Source: Bacteriovoracaceae bacterium UBA2428
GTDB lineage: Bacteria; Bdellovibrionota; UBA2428
Length of the DNA: 11,674 nt
Reading direction: 5' to 3'
Assembly: GCA_002343545.1 (NCBI GenBank)
Contig: DDRA01000104.1
Location: 1 to 11,674 of the forward strand
Within the stretch, counting starts at the first letter, position 1. Every line of letters begins with the position of its first letter. This document shows positions 1 through 5,772 of the stretch, piece after piece. A model generated the notes under the pieces. The model did no database searches and had not been told where the DNA came from. It was given only the letters and a program-made list of their open reading frames with translations. The position numbers were made by a program, and so were the translations under genes.

Positions 1-2
1 GA

Positions 3-797
3 ATGAATATGAAACGCCACCTCATCGCCATGGCCCTCGTTTTTTCGAGCGTTCCGAGTTTCGCGGCTCCGACCGCGGCTCAACTCGAGGCCAAGAAGAA
101 GGCCGACGAAGAACGTATGGCGAAGGTGCTCGAGGAACTCCTCGTGAAAATCGGCGCGGCCCGCAAACTCAAGTTCGATCTCAATTTCGATACGTCGCTG
201 GGCTTCCCGCTGGACGACAGCCACGTTTCCCTGCAGATCCCGTTGCTCGACAAAATCCTCATCGACATGGGCGGCGACAAAGCGCCGAGCGAGGGTTCGC
301 GTAACCTGGGCTCCAAGCCCCGGCTGAGCGCCGGCGTCGCCGGGCAACTCATCGACGTGAATGCCCGCGCCGATCGCCGGGCCTCCCGGAACGCCGCGGC
401 CGCGAACGACCGCCAACAGGATACGATCGTCGTGACGGGCGACGTTGCCTTCACCAATCCCGAAGCCCTCGCGATCGCCGTTGGCGTCGACAAGAATCCG
501 AACTCGAACGCCCAATTCGAGGCCAAGGTCAAAGCCCGCCTTCGCAAGCTGAGCTTCTCGACCGAAGTCTCGGCGAAAGCGTTCGAAGAACAAGCCACCG
601 ACGAGAATGGCCAGTCGAAGGTCGTCTTAGGCGCGGACATCCGCCTCGATTGCGAGGCGGACGTCATGACGAGCTCGATCAAGACCGGCAACCAAGCGCC
701 GAAGGAAGTCTTCGAAGCACTCGAGATCTGCTCGTTCGACGCGAAATTCAACCCGCAGACGAAAAAGTACGACGTCAAAGTACGTATCAAGAACTAG
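3..797 (+). CDS. Exported protein of unknown function (264 aa)
   Basis: I do not recognise a family. Residues 1-21 look like a Sec signal peptide: basic MNMKRH, a hydrophobic stretch, then SFA before AP, with likely cleavage after Ala21. Residues 24-48 (QLEAKKKADEERMAKVLEEL) are charged and probably helical. Residues 100-140 are low-complexity, rich in Arg, Ala and Asn, and probably a linker. Residues 142-264 alternate in a pattern suggesting a beta-rich domain. The mature part has exactly two cysteines, C217 and C243, which could form a disulfide in the periplasm. A second in-frame ATG two codons later (base 9) is an equally good start. Only two bases of upstream sequence are visible, so promoter and RBS cannot be judged. 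It is followed after 31 bases by another exported protein and is probably the first visible gene of a three-gene operon. The reading frame and signal peptide are well supported; the function is unknown. Confidence 0.85.
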   Translation: MNMKRHLIAMALVFSSVPSFAAPTAAQLEAKKKADEERMAKVLEELLVKIGAARKLKFDLNFDTSLGFPLDDSHVSLQIPLLDKILIDMGGDKAPSEGSRNLGSKPRLSAGVAGQLIDVNARADRRASRNAAAANDRQQDTIVVTGDVAFTNPEALAIAVGVDKNPNSNAQFEAKVKARLRKLSFSTEVSAKAFEEQATDENGQSKVVLGADIRLDCEADVMTSSIKTGNQAPKEVFEALEICSFDAKFNPQTKKYDVKVRIKN

Positions 798-828
798 GCG
801 ACCGACAGAAGGGGTTGGGGGCATCGTC

Positions 829-1665
829 ATGAAGAACTGGGGATTTTCTCTCGCGGCCGCGCTGAGCGTGGCGGCATTCACGCCGCCGGCCGCGGCCGGC
901 CCCGTCCAGAAAGTCATCCAGAAGATCATCGAGCGACGCGGCCTCGACCAGGCCAAGCAGCTCGAGACTTACGCCGGCCTCAAGATCACGCGCTGCCGCC
1001 TGAACGGCAAGCGCTACCGGGCCGACTCCGAGAGCATCAACTATTGCCTCTTCCAAGCCCTTCGGGATTTCGACCGCCACTCCGTCGCGACCCCGGTCGA
1101 CGTCGAAGTGCTGAGCCTCGCGTCGAAGCGCACGTTCCGGGCGCAGATGACGTGGCGGCCCTACACGTACCAGCTCCACCGCGGCACGGTGAAACGCCGG
1201 GCCTTCGGAATCTACTACCGGGTCAAGGAGATCCGGGGCTTCCTCAAACATTACCTCGAGAACGAGTTCATCCTCGACGTGGAACCGGCCGTGACCGTCG
1301 GCGACGTGCGGATACAGGGCGACGCCCGCGTCCTACGCCCCTTCCAGTCGATCGATGCCGACCGCGTCGTCATGTCGACCTTCGCGACCCCCGAAAAAAC
1401 CCTCGCCGGCCACGTCGACTTCTTGCGCAAGAAGGCCGAGGCCGACGGGAGCGATTTGCGGATCCTCACGCTCGACTACCGGACGAGCTGGAACCTGAAA
1501 GACTCGAAAGAGGTTCGCGGCCGGATGCAGGGCGAACTTTATCCCGACGGCGCGCCGGAGCCGAGCGACAAGGAACTGCTGGGTACTAACGAAGAAGAAG
1601 CCGAGCTTCGGGCGGCCCTCGAGGCCGACGAAACCGAAGCCGCGATCTCGGGGGAAGCGCCATGA
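829..1665 (+). CDS. Exported protein of unknown function with acidic C-terminus (278 aa)
   Basis: I recognise no family. Residues 1-23 form a signal peptide (hydrophobic AALSVAAF, then AAA before GP), so the protein is expected in the periplasm or envelope. The mature part is rich in basic and aromatic residues around positions 100-145 (RTFRAQMTWRPYTYQLHRG), and residues 148-182 look beta-rich. The last 25 residues are strongly acidic (EEEAEL, EADETEA) and probably disordered. There are exactly two cysteines, C56 and C73, close enough for a disulfide. The ATG at 829 is preceded by G-rich sequence (aggggttgggg) that can act as an RBS. Its stop overlaps the next start by ATGA at 1662-1665, indicating translational coupling. 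With its two neighbours it may form an envelope complex, but that is inference from gene order only. Confidence 0.86.
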   Translation: MKNWGFSLAAALSVAAFTPPAAAGPVQKVIQKIIERRGLDQAKQLETYAGLKITRCRLNGKRYRADSESINYCLFQALRDFDRHSVATPVDVEVLSLASKRTFRAQMTWRPYTYQLHRGTVKRRAFGIYYRVKEIRGFLKHYLENEFILDVEPAVTVGDVRIQGDARVLRPFQSIDADRVVMSTFATPEKTLAGHVDFLRKKAEADGSDLRILTLDYRTSWNLKDSKEVRGRMQGELYPDGAPEPSDKELLGTNEEEAELRAALEADETEAAISGEAP

Positions 1666-2399
1666 GACGAGTTTTCTCGATCCTTATCACGACGTTCCTC
1701 GCTTCGAACGCGCTCGCGCAAAGCGAATGCCTCGACGTGCGCACGAAAACGGCGAAGGACTTCCTGAATGCCGAGGCCGAGGCGCTCCGGGTCGACCGGC
1801 GCTCGACCATCAACCTGCTCATCCGCGAGATCGACGCCTCGATCGCGTGGGATTCCGCGACGGGAAAGACGCGCAACCTGGGTATTCTCGATGGCTTCGT
1901 GAACCTCGCTTCCGGAATGTTCCGCGTGGTCCCCGGACTCGGTCTCGCGATGAAAACGAAGGAGGATTCGCTCGTTTACGTCTGCCTCCGCTTCGCGAAC
2001 GACCCGCGTCAGAACATGTTCCGGGTCATCCACTTCGAGCGCAACTCCGTCATCAACTCTCGCTTCCAACCCGATCCGATTCCGCTCACGATCGCGCCCT
2101 TGGGCGAAACCTCTTTGCTGATCGACCAGCTTTTCGGCGCGGGCGTCTTCGCCGACGTCCGCGGCGGGATTCGGGAGACGGACCAGCAGTCACGTGACCG
2201 TCGAAGGGTCACCCGCGAGCTAGACGGCGCCCTCAACGAAATCATCCAACTTTTCCTGAAAACGGGCGTACAGCAAATCGACGTCCGACCCGATCGCGTC
2301 GAGTTCGTGGCCGGCCTCAAGCTCCTCGAAATCATCGACACGACGAAGATTCCTTTGCCCAATGGGGTCGTTCGCTTCGAATCTCCCTGGCTCAAGTAG
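1662..2399 (+). CDS. Exported protein of unknown function (245 aa)
   Basis: Residues 1-19 are a signal peptide (MRRVFSILITTFLASNALA, cleaved before QSEC). The mature protein has exactly two cysteines, C23 near the new N-terminus and C108. C23 is not in a lipobox, because the preceding residues are QSE, so I do not call a lipoprotein. Residues 75-97 (glycine- and hydrophobic-rich, around FRVVPGLGLAM) could contact a membrane or pack as a helix. I recognise no family. Its start overlaps the preceding stop by four bases, so it is probably translated as a coupled pair with it. Its last eight bases overlap the end of the methyltransferase gene coming from the other strand, so the two operons converge with no spacer. 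Function unknown. Confidence 0.85.
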   Translation: MRRVFSILITTFLASNALAQSECLDVRTKTAKDFLNAEAEALRVDRRSTINLLIREIDASIAWDSATGKTRNLGILDGFVNLASGMFRVVPGLGLAMKTKEDSLVYVCLRFANDPRQNMFRVIHFERNSVINSRFQPDPIPLTIAPLGETSLLIDQLFGAGVFADVRGGIRETDQQSRDRRRVTRELDGALNEIIQLFLKTGVQQIDVRPDRVEFVAGLKLLEIIDTTKIPLPNGVVRFESPWLK

Positions 2400-3576
2400 G
2401 CGGAGTCGCACGGCGTTCGAGGCGACTCAGGACCTCCACGTGGAAGGTCTGCGGGAAGAGATCGAGGGGCTGCACCTCGACAGGCTCCCACCCTTCCTTG
2501 GCCAGCATCGAGACGTCGCGCGACCAGGTCGCGACGTCGCAAGACACGTAGAGAATCTCGCGCAGGGAATCCGAACGCGAGACGAGACGCTCGATCCCCT
2601 TCGCGCCCGCGCGCGGCGGGTCGAGCAAGAGGACGTCGGGACGGCCGACCTCGCCGGCGAGCCGCGTGAAGTGCCAGGCCTCGGAGAGATCCCGGGCTAG
2701 CGTGCGCACGCCGGGCCACGCGCGCGCCTCGAGGGCCCGCAGCGCGGGGGCCGCGACCTCGACGCCCAGGATCTCGGGCACTCCCGCCGACACCGCGAGC
2801 TCGGTAAAGTTCCCGGAGCCGCAGTAGAGCTCGAGCAGCGACGCGGGGCGGGCCGCGGCGAGCCGCGCCGCGACCCAAGCGCGCATCCGCTCGTTCTGGG
2901 ACGTGTTTCCCTGTCGGAACGGGCGGCGTCGGTTGAGCTCCGGTTCGTCGTCGTCGGCCATCGCGTCGTCGAGCTCGAGGAAAACCCACTTTCGCGCATC
3001 AATCGTCGGGCGCCAAGCCGGGTTCGGGAGCCGCCCGCGTAGCGCGCGAAAACGATCGCGCAGCGGCGCCGTCAGCACGTAGCAGTCTTCGATGTCGGCG
3101 ATCTCGTGGCGCCCCTCGCTCACGAAGCCCAGACGTTCGCCGTCGGACTTGAACTGGGCGCGGTTGCGGTAGCCGAGCTCGCTCGGCGCGGCCCAGATCG
3201 GGCGGAAGCCGCTCGTCTCGGGATCGAGCCGCATGCGCTCGAAGGCGTGGCGGACGCGATGTTCCTTCGCGCGCGCCTGCGCCGGATACTCGGCGATCAT
3301 CCAGGGGCAACCGCCGCAGCGGCCGGCCTCGGTGCCCTGGTGGGGGCAAGGCGGCTCGCGCCGCTCCGGTGACGGCCGACGCAGCTCGACGAGACGGGCA
3401 TAGCCGTAACGCGGACCGCGGGTCTCGACCTCGAAGAGACCTTCGTCGCCCGGCCAGGCGCCGTTCACGAAGAAGACGAGCCCGTCGGGCGCGTTCACGA
3501 TGCCGAGCCCCTCGGAGGAAAGGTTGCGGACGGCGCCCTCGAAGCGGATGCCGGGCGCCGAAACGATCGCGCTCAT
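2392..3576 (-). CDS. 23S rRNA/tRNA (uracil-5-)-methyltransferase, RlmD/TrmA family, iron-sulfur type (394 aa)
   Basis: This is an S-adenosylmethionine-dependent enzyme that methylates carbon 5 of a uridine in structured RNA. Residues 8-65 fit a TRAM RNA-binding domain. C77, C87, C90 and C165 are placed like the four [4Fe-4S] cysteines of RlmD. Residues 248-258 (LELYCGSGNFT) are the SAM-binding motif, and LLDPPRAGA (317-325) is the conserved DPP motif. C346 in YVSCDVATWSRD is the expected catalytic nucleophile, and E381 in FPQTFHVE the expected general base. All hallmark residues are present, so it should be active. Whether it modifies U1939, U747 or another site cannot be told from motifs, so no symbol is given. 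The open frame extends far upstream, but the ATG at 3576 starts the TRAM domain and overlaps the rlmN stop by ATGA, which fixes the start. It is co-transcribed with rlmN. Confidence 0.92.
   Translation of the reverse strand: MSAIVSAPGIRFEGAVRNLSSEGLGIVNAPDGLVFFVNGAWPGDEGLFEVETRGPRYGYARLVELRRPSPERREPPCPHQGTEAGRCGGCPWMIAEYPAQARAKEHRVRHAFERMRLDPETSGFRPIWAAPSELGYRNRAQFKSDGERLGFVSEGRHEIADIEDCYVLTAPLRDRFRALRGRLPNPAWRPTIDARKWVFLELDDAMADDDEPELNRRRPFRQGNTSQNERMRAWVAARLAAARPASLLELYCGSGNFTELAVSAGVPEILGVEVAAPALRALEARAWPGVRTLARDLSEAWHFTRLAGEVGRPDVLLLDPPRAGAKGIERLVSRSDSLREILYVSCDVATWSRDVSMLAKEGWEPVEVQPLDLFPQTFHVEVLSRLERRATPPT
2403..2428. terminator. Hairpin at convergent gene ends, possible bidirectional terminator
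   Basis: A perfect 7-base inverted repeat (gagtcgc at 2403-2409, gcgactc at 2422-2428) surrounds a 12-base loop. It begins four bases after the stop of the exported-protein operon. It lies inside the last codons of the opposing methyltransferase gene and has no T-tract on either side, so it is not a classical intrinsic terminator. The position suggests a role in transcript ends, but chance occurrence in G+C-rich coding DNA is possible. Confidence 0.22.
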
Positions 3577-4664
3577 TCGCCCGCGGCGACGCCTTCGAGC
3601 AGCGTCGGCGAAAGACGCGGCGGCTTGAACGAGTTGTCGCGGCGCTTGTGCTCGCTCGCGAGCTGACCGCAGGCGGCCGAGATGTCGCGACCGCGCGAGG
3701 TCCGGATGAAGCTCAGCATGCCCGAGTCGTTCAGGATCTTCTGGAAGGCGTCGACGCGCTCCCACTCGGGACGCTTGAAGGGAATCTGCGGGTTCTCGTT
3801 GTAGAGAAGCAGGTTCATCTTGCAGGGGATGCCCTTGACGAGCTTCACGAGTTCGCGCGCGTGCTCGGGCCGATCGTTGACGTCGCGGATGAGGATGTAC
3901 TCGAAGGTCACGAGAAAGCGCTTGTCCTTGACCTCGCGCAGGGCGCCCAGGAGATCCGCGAGCGGATAGGCCTTGTTGATGGGCATGATGAGGTTGCGGA
4001 TCTCGTCGTTCGGCGCATTGAGCGAGACGGCCAGCCGGCACTTCGATTCCGAGAGGAAACGGCGCATGGCCGGCACGAGGCCCGACGTCGAGACGGTGAT
4101 GCGGCGGGTGCCCAGGAAGAGCGCCTCGCCGTCCGTCATGAGGTCGAGCGCGCCCATGACGTTGTCGTAGTTGTCGAAGGGCTCGCCCATGCCCATGAGC
4201 ACGACGTTCGTGATCTTCTTGCGGTTCGGCAGCGCGAGCAGCTGCCCGGCGATCTCGCCGGCTTCGAGGTCGCGCTCCACGCGCTGCTGGGCGGTCAGAC
4301 AGAACGTGCAACCCATCTTGCAGCCGACCTGGGTCGACACGCACACGGTCACGCGGCCCTGGTCTTCGCGCGGGATCCAGACGGTCTCGACCGTCTTCCC
4401 GTCTTCGAGCTGGAGCAGGTACTTGATCGTGCCGTCCTCGGACTCTTGGGCGTGCAGGATCTTCGGAAGCACGATGCGGGCGTCCGTCTTGAGCAGGTGA
4501 CGGAAATCCTTGCTCAGATTGGACATCGCGTCCGGATCGAGGACGCCCTCTTTCCAGATCCAGCGCAGAAGTTGCCGGGCGCGGAAGCGCGGATGACCCC
4601 GTTCGGCGAGCCACGATTCCAAAGCTTTGGGCCCGAGCAGGGCAAGATTTCCATTAAAATTCAT
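3573..4664 (-). CDS. rlmN: 23S rRNA (adenine(2503)-C(2))-methyltransferase RlmN (363 aa)
   Basis: RlmN is a radical-SAM enzyme that makes 2-methyladenosine at A2503 in the ribosomal peptidyl-transferase centre. In many bacteria it also acts at A37 of some tRNAs. The N-terminal accessory region contains the typical RFRARQLLRWIWKEG (residues 26-40). The radical-SAM cluster motif CxxxCxxC is C115, C119 and C122. C108, seven residues before the cluster, and C332 in ISAACGQL match the two mechanistic cysteines of E. coli RlmN (C118 and C355). GMGEP (158-162), SLNAPND (214-220) and IPCKMNLLLYN (279-289) are family signatures, and the length is normal. RlmN is preferred over the C8-methylating relative Cfr from overall likeness. 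The start has AAAAGG upstream. It heads a two-gene operon with the m5U methyltransferase and diverges from the diguanylate cyclase gene. Confidence 0.96.
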   Translation of the reverse strand: MNFNGNLALLGPKALESWLAERGHPRFRARQLLRWIWKEGVLDPDAMSNLSKDFRHLLKTDARIVLPKILHAQESEDGTIKYLLQLEDGKTVETVWIPREDQGRVTVCVSTQVGCKMGCTFCLTAQQRVERDLEAGEIAGQLLALPNRKKITNVVLMGMGEPFDNYDNVMGALDLMTDGEALFLGTRRITVSTSGLVPAMRRFLSESKCRLAVSLNAPNDEIRNLIMPINKAYPLADLLGALREVKDKRFLVTFEYILIRDVNDRPEHARELVKLVKGIPCKMNLLLYNENPQIPFKRPEWERVDAFQKILNDSGMLSFIRTSRGRDISAACGQLASEHKRRDNSFKPPRLSPTLLEGVAAGE

Positions 4665-4740
4665 GCGTCTAGACCTTTTGCCGGTTTATATGCAAAGCGT
4701 CAATCCCTAATTATGCTACGCTTTCAAGCGGGGGGAACTC
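4665..4740. promoter_or_regulatory. Divergent intergenic region with probable promoters for rlmN and the diguanylate cyclase gene
   Basis: These 76 bases separate two divergent starts and are clearly more A+T-rich than their surroundings (tttatatgc, cctaattatgctac). Candidate -10 elements are TATGCT at 4712-4717 for the + strand, and TATAAA (reading 4690 to 4685) or CATAAT (reading 4715 to 4710) for the - strand. None has a good -35 at standard spacing, so the exact promoters are uncertain. The + strand gene has a G-rich RBS ending a few bases before its ATG; rlmN has AAAAGG. Confidence 0.4.
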
Positions 4741-5721
4741 ATGTCGTCGGATATTGGCCAGAATGACAAGAAAAATCCGGGTCCGACTTCGGCCCATCCG
4801 GCCGAATTTACTCAGTCCGGCACGGGGGAAGAGACGCGGATCGCGACCCTCGACGGCCTCGCCCCGCCGCGCTCCCTGCTCGCATTGGTCCAAATCACGG
4901 CCGGCCCCGAACAGGGCAAGATCGTCCAGATCCCCTCGTCCGGGCGTTTCCTCGTGGGCCGCGGTCGGGATTGCAGCCTCATGCTCCACGACCGCAGCTG
5001 CTCCCGGCAACACGTCGAGATCTGGCACGAGTCGGGCGACACCTACAAGCTCCGCGACCTCGGCTCGACGAACGGCACGCGCATCAACGACGTAAAAGTC
5101 GAAGGCCTCGCCCCGCTCAAGAACGGAGATCGCATCCAGATCGGCGACAACGCCGTCTTGCGCTTCACGCTCGTCACGGAGTCCGAGGGCAAGGCCCAGA
5201 TCGACGTCTACCACAAGGCTACGCGCGACCCGCTCACGAACGTCGCGAACCGCCGCATCTTCGAGGACATCCTCGGGCGCGAGCTCGGCCACCAGCAGCG
5301 CAGCAGTCCGGAGCTCTTCCTCATCCTCATGGACATCGACTTCTTCAAGAAGATCAACGACAACTTCGGCCACGCCGCCGGCGATCAGGTCCTCAAGGAT
5401 TTTTGCCGTAAGGTCGAGGCCTCCATCCGCGCCGAAGACACGATCGCGCGCCTCGGCGGTGAGGAGTTCGGCGTCGTCGGCCGATGTGACGGCACCGAGG
5501 GACTCGCCACGCTGGCCGAACGCATTCGCAAGAACGTCGAGAAAACACCGACCCTCTTCGAAGGTCGCCAGATCTCGTACACCGTCTCGCTCGGGTGCGT
5601 GCTCCTCTCGTCCAAGCACAGCTTGCCGAGCGAGGAGCTCTACCAGCGGGCCGACGAGTGCCTTTACGAAGCCAAGAAAGGCGGACGCAACCGCCACGTC
5701 CTTAAAGTCCTGTCGCCCTGA
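4741..5721 (+). CDS. Diguanylate cyclase with N-terminal FHA domain, DgcB-like (326 aa)
   Basis: This cytoplasmic enzyme is predicted to make cyclic di-GMP from two GTP, gated by a phosphopeptide-binding FHA domain. Residues 1-47 are a polar tail containing EETRIATLDG with T32 and T36. The FHA domain covers about 48-145 and has all ligand residues: GRGR (73-76), SRQH (88-91) and LGSTNGT (107-113). The GGDEF domain spans about 158-324, with DPLTNVANRR (163-172), MDIDFFKKIND (197-207), GHAAGD (210-215) and GGEEF (239-243). R230 and D233 form the RxxD product-inhibition site five residues before GGEEF. Nothing catalytic is missing. The same domain order is found in Bdellovibrio DgcB, which is needed for prey invasion and whose FHA domain binds a phosphorylated segment of its own N-terminus. 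That parallel is suggestive, but orthology is not shown. No membrane helix is visible. The subtilase gene follows 51 bases downstream on the same strand and may be co-transcribed. Confidence 0.95.
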   Translation: MSSDIGQNDKKNPGPTSAHPAEFTQSGTGEETRIATLDGLAPPRSLLALVQITAGPEQGKIVQIPSSGRFLVGRGRDCSLMLHDRSCSRQHVEIWHESGDTYKLRDLGSTNGTRINDVKVEGLAPLKNGDRIQIGDNAVLRFTLVTESEGKAQIDVYHKATRDPLTNVANRRIFEDILGRELGHQQRSSPELFLILMDIDFFKKINDNFGHAAGDQVLKDFCRKVEASIRAEDTIARLGGEEFGVVGRCDGTEGLATLAERIRKNVEKTPTLFEGRQISYTVSLGCVLLSSKHSLPSEELYQRADECLYEAKKGGRNRHVLKVLSP

Positions 5722-5772
5722 CCTCGCCGCGTTCCGATCCGACTCGTCGACGCAACACCGAAAGGATCACCG

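Noticed and set aside
1730..1732. Cys23 of the third exported protein as a lipoprotein anchor
   Set aside because: The preceding residues QSE do not form a lipobox, and a normal ALA cleavage site lies four residues earlier.
2009..2989. A 326-residue - strand open frame crossing the third exported-protein gene and the methyltransferase
   Set aside because: It is in the wrong frame for the methyltransferase and antisense to a gene with a signal peptide; Arg-rich composition.
3577..4614. Upstream extension of the m5U methyltransferase frame by 346 residues
   Set aside because: The extension lies wholly inside rlmN in another frame and has Arg-rich shadow composition. The TRAM domain begins right at the ATG at 3576.
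4678..4717. A paired -35/-10 promoter for the diguanylate cyclase using TTGCCG and TATGCT
   Set aside because: The spacer would be 28 bases, too long for a sigma-70 type promoter; only a candidate -10 is kept.
3369..4766. A 465-residue + strand open frame across rlmN and the methyltransferase start
   Set aside because: It is antisense to rlmN and its product is rich in Arg, Glu and His with no motif; a shadow frame.
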